From positions 4,367,501 through 4,431,500 of the forward strand of contig NZ_CP042331.1 of NCBI RefSeq assembly GCF_008253865.1: a stretch of 64,000 bases of DNA. Reading direction: 5' to 3'. This stretch comes from Bosea sp. F3-2. Its GTDB lineage: Bacteria > Pseudomonadota > Alphaproteobacteria > Rhizobiales > Beijerinckiaceae. Under the pieces are notes generated by a model that was given only the letters and a program-made list of their open reading frames with translations, had not been told where the DNA came from and did no database searches. The stretch's first letter is position 1; each line of letters begins with the position of its first letter. Made by a program: the position numbers and the translations under genes. Of the stretch, positions 17,140 through 25,581 are shown in pieces.

Positions 17140-17807
17140 TGGAGTCCCGCTCTCTCCTTTCTCTCATGGCCATTGCAGGAGTGCCTGCCATGTCGATACC
17201 GGCTCGTCTTCTTCTCTCAGATTGCTCGCATGGGCCAGCGTGCCCAACGCGGCCGAAGAACGGCTTCCGAGAGACGCGCGGAAGCGCGCCTCTCGCCGCA
17301 GTGGCCGGGCTCGTTCTGATGCTCGGTGGCTGCGTCAGCGTCGCTGATCAGATGTCGGCAGATATCGAAACACGGCGCGGTGCCTGTCGGCAGCAGACCT
17401 TCCGGAACAACGTCGAGAAGGCGCGATACCACAACGCCGCAGAATTGCGCCTGGGCGAAGTCTGGGGCACCGATCTGGCGGCGGTGCGTTGGCAGACACG
17501 CCTCGTCGTCGCGGAGAAGACGGATCGCAAACAGCTGACGGAGGCTGAGGCGGAGCTCGAATTCGCGAAGGTGAACGCTGACCTGACTTCGCAGGCGACG
17601 CGCCGCATGCAGGCTCAGCAACTCGTGGAAGCGCAGTACGCGGCAGCGATGGCGCAGCGGCGAATCCAGAGGGTGGCGCAGTCCCAGCCGGGGACGTCAG
17701 GCAGCTTCGAGTGCGTCAGCCGCCCCAGCTCCGGCGATATCCGGACGGAGTGCCGGGACACCGGTGTCGTCTACAACCGCAACAACGCTGCGATCCAATA
17801 TCAGTGA
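17139..17807 (+). CDS. Putative lipoprotein with helical domain
   Basis: Protein of 222 aa. A lipobox LMLGGC occurs at about residue 64, preceded by a hydrophobic stretch (APLAAVAGLVLMLGG), so the real start may be internal and the first 45 residues spurious. The mature part is polar and helical: ETRRGACRQQTFRNNVEKAR, WQTRLVVAEKTDRKQLTEAE, then a Gln/Ala-rich stretch and a cysteine-containing tail (SFECVSRPSSGDIRTECRDT). No family is recognised. It is the last gene before the probable island end. Confidence 0.55.
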   Translation: MESRSLLSLMAIAGVPAMSIPARLLLSDCSHGPACPTRPKNGFRETRGSAPLAAVAGLVLMLGGCVSVADQMSADIETRRGACRQQTFRNNVEKARYHNAAELRLGEVWGTDLAAVRWQTRLVVAEKTDRKQLTEAEAELEFAKVNADLTSQATRRMQAQQLVEAQYAAAMAQRRIQRVAQSQPGTSGSFECVSRPSSGDIRTECRDTGVVYNRNNAAIQYQ

Positions 17808-17930
17808 CCGGCTGCGCCCGGCGGAGGTGTTTCGTAGTGCGCCTATGAGGACCGGCGTTCTCGACCTTAGCGAAAGTCCTTTCCGGTCAATTGGATGTCC
17901 GGATTCGTGTTCGGTATAGGTGGCTTCGAG

Positions 17931-17942
17931 CCCCCGCAACCA
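17931..17942 (+). other. Possible attachment-site remnant: 3' end of an initiator tRNA
   Basis: CCCCCGCAACCA is the exact 3' terminus of bacterial initiator tRNA (acceptor strand CCCCGCA, then ACCA). The sequence just before it (TTCGAG) imitates a T-loop, but the stem spacing is five bases short, so there is no complete tRNA. A perfect terminator follows 5 bp later. Elements that integrate at a tRNA 3' end leave such a short copy at the far junction. The matching intact tRNA would lie outside the window. Confidence 0.5.
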
Positions 17943-17946
17943 AATC

Positions 17947-17974
17947 AAAGCCCGCCCTTCAAAAGGCGGGCTTT
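17947..17974 (+). terminator. Rho-independent terminator
   Basis: AAAGCCCGCC pairs perfectly with GGCGGGCTTT over a 10-bp stem with an 8-nt loop (CTTCAAAA). The flanking A and T runs allow it to work in both directions. It fits the end of a tRNA transcript, supporting the attachment-site reading. Confidence 0.85.
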
Positions 17975-18303
17975 CGCTCGTCAAGGGGCACAGAGCTAAG
18001 ATCCGCCAGAGCGCCCGGAAGCCCTGGCGAAACGACCCCGCCGACATGGGCTGCCGCCGCGAGCCACTCGATCATGGAGCTGGAGCCGCGTTCGGGCGAG
18101 CAATCCCAGCCGCGATCCACGATCGAGGCTGCTGAACGCTTCCGTGCGCGCCTCGCCATCCGCCAACACACCGCGGAGAGGGCGCCAACCCTCCTGCGAT
18201 ACAAGCCAGCCAGATCGAGAGCGGCACTTGGGCAGGCGGTGGAACTTTGCCTTTCGCCGAAACGCGACATCGCCAATAGGCGCTGATGACAGAATCTCGG
18301 CCA

Positions 18304-19053
18304 TCAGAGCCGCATCCCGCCATCCACTGCGATCTCCGCACCATTGATATAGCTGCCCTCCGGCGAGCAGAGCAGCAACGCGATGCCTGCGCAGTCTTCG
18401 GGGCTGCCGATCCGGCCGAGCGGGATGCGCGCGAGAGCCTGTTCTTCCCGACCGGGCTGCGCGAGGATCGCGCGATTGCGGTCTGTCCGGATGGCACCGG
18501 GTTGGATGACATTGAAGGTGATGTCCACTGCCTGCGTGGTGCGGGCCAGGTTTAGGATCATGTTCGTCTGAGCAGCCTTGGTGGCCGCGTAGTAGAGGCA
18601 GTCGGCATTGGCGCGCGCCTCCTGCACGGAGCCGATCGCGATGACGCGGCCGAAGCCGCGCGCTCGCATGCCGGGCAGGAAGGCTTTCAACAGCCGCGCC
18701 GTTGCATGCAGATTGACCTCGCTCTGCACGGCCAGGGCCTCGTCGCTCAGCGCGTCGAGTGTCTGGCGAATCTCGGCGGAGGCACAGAGGACGAGGATAT
18801 CGGGTGCGAGCGCCAAACGCTCCAATTCGGTCGCCATGCTATCGACGGCGCTCGGTTGAGCCAGATCGGTGATGAGCGCCGTTGCACGACCATCCTCGCT
18901 GCCGAGCCGGCGCGCGACCGCTTCGGCCGCGTCATCGCGGTCATGAATCACGAGGCGTGCACTCGCGCCCGCGAGAGCGGTCGCAATGGCGAGGCCAATC
19001 CCCCGCGCCGCGCCGGTGACGAGAGCGACGCGCCCCGAAAGCGGACCCGTCAT
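18304..19053 (-). CDS. SDR-family oxidoreductase
   Basis: Protein of 249 aa, the usual length for classical short-chain dehydrogenases. VTGAARGIGLAIATAL is the nucleotide-binding turn, VLCAS replaces the common NNAG/NAS motif, GSVQEAR supplies the catalytic serine region, and YYAATK holds the Tyr-x-x-x-Lys. PGAIRTDRN and the ending GAEIAVDGGMRL are standard. Such enzymes oxidise or reduce a sugar or hydroxy acid with NAD(P). Its ATG overlaps the stop of the solute-binding protein gene (ATGA), so it probably acts on the imported compound or a product of it. Confidence 0.88.
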   Translation of the reverse strand: MTGPLSGRVALVTGAARGIGLAIATALAGASARLVIHDRDDAAEAVARRLGSEDGRATALITDLAQPSAVDSMATELERLALAPDILVLCASAEIRQTLDALSDEALAVQSEVNLHATARLLKAFLPGMRARGFGRVIAIGSVQEARANADCLYYAATKAAQTNMILNLARTTQAVDITFNVIQPGAIRTDRNRAILAQPGREEQALARIPLGRIGSPEDCAGIALLLCSPEGSYINGAEIAVDGGMRL

Positions 19054-20345
19054 TGGCCGAACAGCGGCTTCACGCGCGCCGTCGCATCGTCCATCGCCTG
19101 CTGCGCCGGCTTGCGGCCGAGCACGGCGGCCTGTGTCTCCTCGACGAAGATGTCATGAGCGCGGGCTTGCTCGTCGAAGGCGGGGAGATGGATGCGCGAA
19201 GCCTTGAGCGCGGCGGCCTCGTCGGTGGCATAGGGCATCGCCGCCTTCAGCTTTTCGTCGGCATAGGTCGAGATGCGCGTCGGCCCGTTGCCGTTGAGCG
19301 CCATCGCGGTCGTCCCGGCCTTGGAGGAGAGCGCGCGGATGAACTCCCAGCTCAGCGGCTTCTGCTTGGCGTTCTTCGGGATCATCAGCGACCAGAACTC
19401 GACCGTCGGCGCGAAGGCGACCTTGCCGGCGAGGTCGGCTGCCATCGGCGGCAGCAGCGACTTGAAGCGGCCACCATATTTGCCCTTGGTCGGGTCGTTA
19501 TAGGTGACAAGACGGGCGAAGGGATTGATCGTCATCGCGGCCCGGCCCTGCTGCATCCAGGTCGTGATCTCTTCGTTGTTCACCGTCGCGAAGTTTCGCG
19601 GCAGCACGCCGGCCTTGTAGAAATCGGCGAGCAGGGTGAGCGTCTTCACCATCGGTGGCTCGGCCGCGACGATCTTGCCGTCGCTCGTCATGTAGTCGCC
19701 CCCAAGGCAGCGCGCGAGCGTCAGGAAATTCGAGGCGAAGACGGCGGTGAAGGCGAGGCCGTAGACCTGCGTGCCGTCCTCGCGCTTGAAGGTGAGCTTG
19801 CGGGCGAGTTCCGTCAGCTCCTCGAAGCTCGTCGGCAGCTTGCTGACGCCTTTCTCCTCAAGCAGCGCCTCGTTGTAGATCAGCGCGTTGGTCGCGTGGC
19901 GCACCGGGATGCCGTGCAGCGCATCACCGACCTTGAGCGGTGCGATCAGCCCGGGAGCGAAATCGTCGAAGGCCTCGATTGGCGCCTGCTTCATCAGTAC
20001 GTCGAGCGGCTCGAAGAGCTGCAGGTTGCGCGGGACCGCCCGACCGTTGACGAGATAGGCGACGTCGATCGAGGTCTCGGACAGCGAAGCTTCGCGCAAC
20101 AGCCGTTCATGCACGGCGTTGACATCGCCGAAGGTCACCCAGTTCACGCTGGCTTCGTTCCCCTTGCGGAAGCCTTCGGTCGCGTCGCCGCCCGGACCGG
20201 TGGTCGCGGCCGTCTGATGGACGCGGTGGCCGAGCACGGTCAGTGTCTTCGCCTGGGCGAGAACGCTGGCGGGAAGCAGCGCCGAGGCGGTCGCAGCGGC
20301 GCCGGCGAGCGCGCCGAATCGCCGGCGCGAGATGCTGGATGTCAT
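19050..20345 (-). CDS. ABC transporter family 1 solute-binding protein, copy 2
   Basis: Protein of 431 aa from ATG 20345, with GGAGG 8 nt upstream. The twin-arginine leader SSISRRRFGALAGAAATASA suggests folded export through Tat. LTVLGHRVHQTAAT, PLDVLMKQAPIEAFDDFAPG, WMQQGRAAMTINPFARLV and FWSLMIPKNAKQKPLSWEFI are sugar-type binding-protein features. It is clearly a paralogue of the neighbouring gene at 20,405, sharing the order of almost every segment (HRV-QT-AT, REASL-ETS-DV, WMQQGRAAM, NGNGP-R-STYAD). It ends inside the SDR start codon. Confidence 0.9.
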   Translation of the reverse strand: MTSSISRRRFGALAGAAATASALLPASVLAQAKTLTVLGHRVHQTAATTGPGGDATEGFRKGNEASVNWVTFGDVNAVHERLLREASLSETSIDVAYLVNGRAVPRNLQLFEPLDVLMKQAPIEAFDDFAPGLIAPLKVGDALHGIPVRHATNALIYNEALLEEKGVSKLPTSFEELTELARKLTFKREDGTQVYGLAFTAVFASNFLTLARCLGGDYMTSDGKIVAAEPPMVKTLTLLADFYKAGVLPRNFATVNNEEITTWMQQGRAAMTINPFARLVTYNDPTKGKYGGRFKSLLPPMAADLAGKVAFAPTVEFWSLMIPKNAKQKPLSWEFIRALSSKAGTTAMALNGNGPTRISTYADEKLKAAMPYATDEAAALKASRIHLPAFDEQARAHDIFVEETQAAVLGRKPAQQAMDDATARVKPLFGQ

Positions 20346-20404
20346 CGGTCGTCCTCCCGGATATGTCCCCGGCGCTGTCGCCGCGCCGTGTTCTGTTTGA
20401 TCTT

Positions 20405-21700
20405 TCAGGCCGGCAGCAGCGGCTGCACGCGCTTCACCAGCGAAGCCATCGCCTCCTCCGGCGTCTTCATGCCGAGAACGGCAGCCTCCGCCTCCTCCTT
20501 GAACAGGTCGCCGGCGCGGGCGGCCTCGTCGAAGGCCGGCATCGGCACGCGCGCGACCTTGAGCACCTTCAGTTCCTCGCCTGCATACGGCACGGTCCCG
20601 GCGAAGCTCTGGTCGGCATAGGTCGAGGCGCGCACCGGACCGTTGCCGTTGAGCGCGGCCTTCAGCGTCGCCTCCTTGGACGACATCGCCTTGATGAAGC
20701 TCCAGGCGAGATCCTTGCGCTTGGCGTTCTTTGGGATGACCATGCCCCAGAACTCGACCTTGGCCGGGGCGGCGGCGTATCTGCCCGCGAGCGTCTTCGA
20801 GGCGGGCACCGCGATCGTCTTGATCTTTCCGGGGAATTTCGACTTCTGCGGATCGTTGTAGATGCGGTTGCGACCCATGCTCTGCAGGCTCATCGCGGCG
20901 CGGCCCTGCTGCATCCAGACATTGACGTCCTCGGGCGAAAGCGTCGCGAAACTGCGCGGGAAGGCATTGGCCTGGAAAAGCTCGCGCAGCGTGCGGATCG
21001 CGTTCAGCATCGGCGGCTGGTCGGCCACGCATTTGAAGTCGGGCGTGATGAACTCGCCGTCCCAGGCGCGGGCGAGGTCGATCACGTTGGGGTAGGTCAC
21101 GCCCGGCGTGCAGAGGCCGACGACCTGCGTGCCGTCGGGGCGGCGATAGCTGCAGGCCTTGGCGATCTCGATCATCTCCTCGATCGTCGCCGGCGGCTTC
21201 GAGAAGCCCTTCTCCGCCAGAATTTCCTCATTGTAGTGCAGGCCGGAGGAAGCGTGGCGGAAGGGAATGGCGAGCTGCTTGCCGCCGACCTTCATACCCT
21301 GCATCAGGCCGGGGAAGATGTCGGCCGGGTCCTCGACGGGGTCATTCTTCAGGTAGTCGTCGAGTGGCTCGAACAGCGTCGCGGCGCGCGGCACGACCTG
21401 CGTGTTGACGACGAAGCCGACATCCACCGAGGTCTCGCCGAGGCTCGCCTCGCGGAACAGACGCTCCTGCAGCGGGCCGGTATCGAAGGTGGTCCATTGG
21501 ACGGTGACGCCGTTCTTCTGCGCCCAGTCCTTGGTGATGTCGCCGCCCTGCGCGCCGGTCGCCACCGTCTGCATGACGCGATGGGTGAAGACGTTGAACG
21601 GGCCGCTCTGCGCCTGCGCCGCACTGCCGAACCCGGCGAAGCTCAAGCCCAGGATGCCGGCTCCGAACTGTCTACGGTCGAGCGTCGTCCTCTGGCTCAT
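20405..21700 (-). CDS. ABC transporter family 1 solute-binding protein, copy 1
   Basis: Protein of 431 aa, the same length as its downstream paralogue. The leader MSQRTTLDRRQFGAGILGLS is twin-arginine-like and ends AQAQSGP. Shared motifs are FREASLGETSVDVGFVVNTQ, WMQQGRAAMSLQSM, MVIPKNAKRKDLAWSFIKAM and LNGNGPVRASTYADQSF. The start lies 29 bp inside the end of the GntR gene, so it is tightly linked to its regulator. The two copies may bind different anomers or chain lengths of a related sugar acid. This is inferred from duplication only. Confidence 0.9.
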   Translation of the reverse strand: MSQRTTLDRRQFGAGILGLSFAGFGSAAQAQSGPFNVFTHRVMQTVATGAQGGDITKDWAQKNGVTVQWTTFDTGPLQERLFREASLGETSVDVGFVVNTQVVPRAATLFEPLDDYLKNDPVEDPADIFPGLMQGMKVGGKQLAIPFRHASSGLHYNEEILAEKGFSKPPATIEEMIEIAKACSYRRPDGTQVVGLCTPGVTYPNVIDLARAWDGEFITPDFKCVADQPPMLNAIRTLRELFQANAFPRSFATLSPEDVNVWMQQGRAAMSLQSMGRNRIYNDPQKSKFPGKIKTIAVPASKTLAGRYAAAPAKVEFWGMVIPKNAKRKDLAWSFIKAMSSKEATLKAALNGNGPVRASTYADQSFAGTVPYAGEELKVLKVARVPMPAFDEAARAGDLFKEEAEAAVLGMKTPEEAMASLVKRVQPLLPA

Positions 21701-22463
21701 GATGGTCCTCCCTATGGTTCGCGAGTTCCGCGATGGCGGCTTCAGCCGCTTCGAAATGTTTGTTCATGGCGGCCGCGGCCGCGATGGGATCGCCAGCCCG
21801 AATGGCATCGACGACGCGGACATGCCGCTCGAAGGTGCGCTGCCAGTCCTCGGGGCCGCGCGCCTCACGCGAATTGAAGATCTCCATCACCTCGCGGATG
21901 ACCGGCCTCAAGCCCCGGATCTGGAAATCGAGCAGACGGTTGCCGGATGAGGCGGCGACGGCCTCGTGGAAGTCGAGATCGGCCTCGATCCAGCGCGGCA
22001 CGTTGCCGAGCGCATCCTCCATCCGGGCGAGAATGAGATCGAGCTTCTCGATATCCTCGGCCGAGCGCCGCACGGCGCTGTGCGCCGCGATCGGCGGCTC
22101 GAGGATGCGGCGCAGCTCGACCGCCTCGGTCAGGCCATTGGCGCGACCGCGCACGGCGAAGCGGTAGAAGCGGTCGAGCGGGGCAGCATCGAGCGCCTGC
22201 ACCCGCGTCGGCTTGCCCTGCTGGATATGCACGACGCCCATCGCCGCGAGCTGGCGGATGGCCTCGCGCGCGATCGGCTTGCTGACGCCAAAGGAGGCGG
22301 CGATGCGCGCTTCGGAAGGCAGGGAGTCGCCTGGCTTGAGCCGCCCCTCGTGGATCGCCTGCGTGATGCGCTGGATCACGGCATCGCCGAGCCGCATCGG
22401 CACGACATCGCCGCCGGCGAAAAGATCGTCGTCATCCAGCACGGAACGGGCGGTGTCGCTCAT
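21672..22463 (-). CDS. GntR-family (FadR subgroup) transcriptional regulator
   Basis: Protein of 263 aa from ATG 22463, preceded by GGAGG at 7 nt. The N-terminal winged helix reads IQRITQAIHEGRLKPGDSLP then SEARIAASFGVSKPIAREAI. The C-terminal all-helical FCD domain carries the metal- or acid-binding histidines and aspartate (DLDFHEAVAASSGN, FERHVRVVDAIRAGD, AAMNKHFEAAE). Such regulators respond to carboxylic acids. It stands at the head of the minus-strand operon and divergent from the enolase-superfamily gene, so it probably represses both directions until the sugar acid is present. Confidence 0.92.
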   Translation of the reverse strand: MSDTARSVLDDDDLFAGGDVVPMRLGDAVIQRITQAIHEGRLKPGDSLPSEARIAASFGVSKPIAREAIRQLAAMGVVHIQQGKPTRVQALDAAPLDRFYRFAVRGRANGLTEAVELRRILEPPIAAHSAVRRSAEDIEKLDLILARMEDALGNVPRWIEADLDFHEAVAASSGNRLLDFQIRGLRPVIREVMEIFNSREARGPEDWQRTFERHVRVVDAIRAGDPIAAAAAMNKHFEAAEAAIAELANHREDHHEPEDDARP

Positions 22464-22504
22464 TAATCGCCTCCGGTGGCGATCATTGACAGATGCCGCG
22501 TTCC

Positions 22505-22551
22505 TTGGCAACTGTTCAACCTATCAGATAAGATGATGTCCTTCAGGGAGG
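22505..22551 (+). promoter_or_regulatory. Probable promoter and GntR operator upstream of the enolase-superfamily gene
   Basis: TTGGCA (22505-22510) and GATAAG, 16 bp further on, resemble -35 and -10 boxes. The palindrome TATCAGATA (22522-22530) overlaps the -10 box, a typical repressor position. GGGAGG (22546-22551) is the ribosome site for ATG 22562. The assignment to the adjacent GntR protein is inference. Confidence 0.45.
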
Positions 22552-22561
22552 ACGCCACCTC

Positions 22562-23686
22562 ATGCCAGCCAGCCGGATTTCAAAAGTCGTCGCGCATCCG
22601 TTGCGGGCGACCCTGCCCAAGGTCCAGCGGACGTCGCAGGGCGACTATCCGGCGATCGAGATCGTTGTTGTCGAGGTCGAGACCGCGGACGGCACGATCG
22701 GCGTTGGCGAAGGCCTCTGCCGGCGCGGTGCGGCCGGCTATGCACGCTTCATCGAGGAGGCCCTGGTTCCACGGCTGATTGGCCGCGACGCCGCCGACCG
22801 GCGCGCGCTCTGGAAGGCGATGCGGGCGGCGCTCTCGGGCCGGCCCGGCGGGCAGATCGTCGAGGCGATCGCCGCAGTCGACATCGCGCTCTGGGATATC
22901 GCCGGAAAGCAGGCGGGCGAGCCGATCCACCGCCTGCTCGGCGGCATGGGACGCAAGGAGGTCGCGGCCTATGCCTCCTCGATCAACTGGCTCGACGATG
23001 CGACGGTCGAGGCGGAAGTGGCAGCGGCGTTGAAGGCCGGCTTCCGCGAGATCAAGGTCAAGCTCGGCCATCCGTTGCGCGATGCGGTGGCCCGCGCGAA
23101 GCTGATCCGCCGGCTCGCCGGCGACGACATCGCGCTCTATGTCGATGCGAACTGGGCCTATGACGTCGACGACGCCTTGATCGTCGGGCGCGCGCTGGCC
23201 GATCTCGGCTATGGCTTCTTCGAGGAACCGATCGCGCCGCATGATCGGGAGGGTTATCGGCGTCTCGCACAGCATCTGCCGATCCGCCTCGCAGCCGGCG
23301 AGAGCGATTTCGTCGCAAGCGAGGCGCTCACCATGCTGCAGGACCGCTCGCTTGGCCTGATCCAGCCCGACGTCACGCGCTCCGGCGGCATCACCGAGAC
23401 CTGGCGCATCGCCGAGCTCGCAGCGACCTTCAACACCGCCTATGCGCCGCATGTCGGCTGGTCCGGCGCGATCTGCGTCGCCGCGAGCCTGCAGCTCGCC
23501 GCGGCGGCGGAGAGCTTCCGGACCTTCGAATGCATGGTCTACGAGAACCCGCTGCGCGATGCTTTCACGCATCCGCTCGTCGGCGAAGGCTCGCAGCTCG
23601 TTGACGGCAAGCTCACCATCCCGCAGGGACCGGGCCTCGGCATCGAGATCGACCGCGAGGCGCTGAAGCGCTTCAGGATCGCGTGA
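22562..23686 (+). CDS. Mandelate racemase/muconate lactonizing enzyme family protein
   Basis: Protein of 374 aa, enolase superfamily. After the capping domain (to about residue 125), the barrel shows IKVKLG (K-x-K base), YVDANWAYD, FFEEPIAPHD and AAGESDF for the three metal ligands. IQPDVTRSGGIT and YAPHVGWSG follow, with the histidine expected in mandelate-racemase-type members. Members of this subgroup dehydrate or epimerise acid sugars. Neighbouring uptake genes suggest an imported aldonate or uronate as substrate, but the exact sugar cannot be read from sequence. Confidence 0.88.
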   Translation: MPASRISKVVAHPLRATLPKVQRTSQGDYPAIEIVVVEVETADGTIGVGEGLCRRGAAGYARFIEEALVPRLIGRDAADRRALWKAMRAALSGRPGGQIVEAIAAVDIALWDIAGKQAGEPIHRLLGGMGRKEVAAYASSINWLDDATVEAEVAAALKAGFREIKVKLGHPLRDAVARAKLIRRLAGDDIALYVDANWAYDVDDALIVGRALADLGYGFFEEPIAPHDREGYRRLAQHLPIRLAAGESDFVASEALTMLQDRSLGLIQPDVTRSGGITETWRIAELAATFNTAYAPHVGWSGAICVAASLQLAAAAESFRTFECMVYENPLRDAFTHPLVGEGSQLVDGKLTIPQGPGLGIEIDREALKRFRIA

Positions 23687-23739
23687 GGCCGGGATGAGGC
23701 GCTTTCTAACCACCACCCGATGTGCCCATGAACCTCCAC

Positions 23740-23842
23740 GTCATCCCGGACAAGCCGCGCAGCGGCGCCGATCCGGGATCCATCGGAGGGCTCGGCGCTC
23801 TACGATGGATCCCGGGTCTGCGCTTCGCTGGCCCGGGATGAC
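23740..23842. repeat. Palindromic intergenic repeat, family A (copy 1)
   Basis: Begins GTCATCCCGG and ends CCGGGATGAC, with internal complementary blocks (ATCCGGGATCCAT ... ATGGATCCCGGGT). It lies between the enolase-superfamily gene and the permease gene, probably within one transcript. It belongs to the same subgroup as the copy at 52,376. Confidence 0.85.
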
Positions 23843-23881
23843 GCCGCAGGCTGAAGCGGTTGCGACATTGCGAGGACGCCG

Positions 23882-24757
23882 GTGACCACCCGCACGCCGC
23901 TCTCCGCCATCGCGCTGGTCTCGCCGGTCCAGCTCATGATTGGCGGCATCATCTTCCTGCCGGCGATCTATGTCTTCTGGCTGAGCCTCAACCAGTCCTC
24001 CTTCGGCCAGCAGGCGAGCTTCGTCGGCCTCGCCAACTACGCCAAGGTGCTGGCCGATCCGTATTTCTGGAAGGCGTTGCTCAACACGGTGATCATCGTC
24101 GCCGTGGTTGTGCATGTCGAGCTTTTGATCGGGCTCGGCATGGCGCTGTTCTTCGCTTCCGGCGTGCCGTTTCGGCCGCTGCTGCTCGCCATCGTGCTGG
24201 CGCCCTATGCGGTCAGCGAGGTTACGGCTGTGGTGATGTGGCGATACCTGTTCGAGCCGGATGTCGGGATGATGAGCCGACTCCTCGCCACGATCGGGCT
24301 GCCGCCGATCGAATGGGCGGTAAACCCGAGCCATGGCCTCGCCATGGTCAGCCTGCTCTCGATCTGGCTGCATCTGCCCTTCAGCTTCATCATCCTCTAC
24401 GCCGCGCGGCTCTCGATCCCCAGTGATCTCTACGAGGCCGCCGCGATCGACGGTGCCTCGGCCTGGACGTCCTTCCGCCGCGTGACGCTGCCGCTGCTGA
24501 TGCCGGCGCTGCTGATCGCCGCGCTGTTCCGTTACATCTTCGCCTTCCGTTTGTTCTCCGAGGTCTGGCTGATGACCGGTGGCGGGCCGGCGCGCTCGAC
24601 CGAGGTGATGGCGGTCTATCTCTATCTCGAGGCTTTCCGTTACAACGCCTTCGGCTCGGCCGCCGCCACCGGCTGGCTGCTCGTGCTCGCTTCGCTCCTG
24701 CTCGCGCTGTTCTATCTGCGCCGGCTCTACAGGGAGATGTTCGGCAAGCATGCCTAG
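23882..24757 (+). CDS. Sugar ABC transporter permease (MalF type)
   Basis: Protein of 291 aa starting at GTG 23882 with GAGG 6 nt upstream. Six membrane helices are visible. The cytoplasmic coupling loop EAAAIDGASAWTSFRRVTLP is the binding-protein-dependent permease signature (EAA---G). It overlaps the second permease by 8 bp. Together with the two divergent binding proteins it forms an uptake system for a sugar or sugar acid. No ATP-binding subunit is encoded nearby. Confidence 0.92.
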   Translation: MTTRTPLSAIALVSPVQLMIGGIIFLPAIYVFWLSLNQSSFGQQASFVGLANYAKVLADPYFWKALLNTVIIVAVVVHVELLIGLGMALFFASGVPFRPLLLAIVLAPYAVSEVTAVVMWRYLFEPDVGMMSRLLATIGLPPIEWAVNPSHGLAMVSLLSIWLHLPFSFIILYAARLSIPSDLYEAAAIDGASAWTSFRRVTLPLLMPALLIAALFRYIFAFRLFSEVWLMTGGGPARSTEVMAVYLYLEAFRYNAFGSAAATGWLLVLASLLLALFYLRRLYREMFGKHA

Positions 24758-25577
24758 GCTCCTGCGCCACCTCCTTAAGCTCCTTGGCGTGCTGGCGGTC
24801 GTCGCCTGGTCGCTCCTGCCGATCGGCCTGATCGCGCTGTCCTCCTTCAAGGCCGATCGCGACATCTTCTCGCCGACGGGAGCCCTCTCCTTCGCGCCGA
24901 CGCTGGCGAACTATCAGGCGCTCTGGAGCCGCTGGGGCGATTTCTTCTTCGGCCTGTGGAACAGCTTTCTCATCACCGTCGGCGCGACCGTGCTCGCGGT
25001 CGGCGTCTCGCTGCTTGCCGGCTTCGCCTATTCGCGCTTCGCATCGCGGTCCTTACAGGCCTCGGCCTTCTTCCTGATCTTCATGCGGCTGATCCCGCCG
25101 ATCGTGATCACGCTGCCGCTCTTCCCGGTGGTGAACTGGCTCGGCCTCAACGACACGCATTTCATCCTGATCCTGCTCTACGCCACCTTCTTCGTCTCGC
25201 TCGGGACGGTGGTGATGCGCACCTTCATCGACCAGATCCCGCGCGAGCTGGATGAGGCCGCGATGATGGACGGCGCCTCGCAGATGCAGATCATCGCCCG
25301 CGTCATCCTGCCGATGGCGGCGCAGGGCATGCTGGCCGTGTCGGTCTTCGTCATCGTCTATGCCTGGAACGAGTTCCTCTTCGCCTTCATCTTCACCACC
25401 ACCAAGGCCAAGACGGCCCCGCTGGTGATCTCCGAGATGATCGGCGCCGTGGAAGGCGTCGAATGGGGCGTGCTCTTCGCGGCTTCCACCGTGCAGCTCG
25501 TGCCGGTGCTCGCCTTCGTCATCCTCATGCAGAAGCACCTCGTCGCCGGCCTCACCGCCGGCGCGGTGAAGGGGTAA
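24750..25577 (+). CDS. Sugar ABC transporter permease (MalG type)
   Basis: Protein of 275 aa with six membrane helices and the coupling loop ELDEAAMMDGASQMQIIARV. It begins MPRLLRHLLKLLGVLAVVAW. The start overlaps the previous permease, giving 1:1 translation as usual for heterodimeric permeases. The missing ATPase could be a shared MsmK/UgpC-like protein elsewhere in the genome. Confidence 0.92.
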   Translation: MPRLLRHLLKLLGVLAVVAWSLLPIGLIALSSFKADRDIFSPTGALSFAPTLANYQALWSRWGDFFFGLWNSFLITVGATVLAVGVSLLAGFAYSRFASRSLQASAFFLIFMRLIPPIVITLPLFPVVNWLGLNDTHFILILLYATFFVSLGTVVMRTFIDQIPRELDEAAMMDGASQMQIIARVILPMAAQGMLAVSVFVIVYAWNEFLFAFIFTTTKAKTAPLVISEMIGAVEGVEWGVLFAASTVQLVPVLAFVILMQKHLVAGLTAGAVKG

Positions 25578-25581
25578 CACC

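Larger units (their letters stand above)
17808..18303. other. Intergenic region containing the probable island end
   Basis: It holds the tRNA-end-like sequence and terminator listed separately. The remaining 17,975-18,303 has overlapping open frames on the minus strand (17,959-18,276 and 17,996-18,304), but their products are not recognisable and there is no clear ribosome site. I do not call a gene here. Confidence 0.45.

Noticed and set aside
17850..17942. Complete tRNA gene ending at 17,942
   Set aside because: The acceptor 3' strand and a T-loop-like TTCGAG are present, but the T-stem is five bases short and no matching 5' acceptor or anticodon arm is found upstream.
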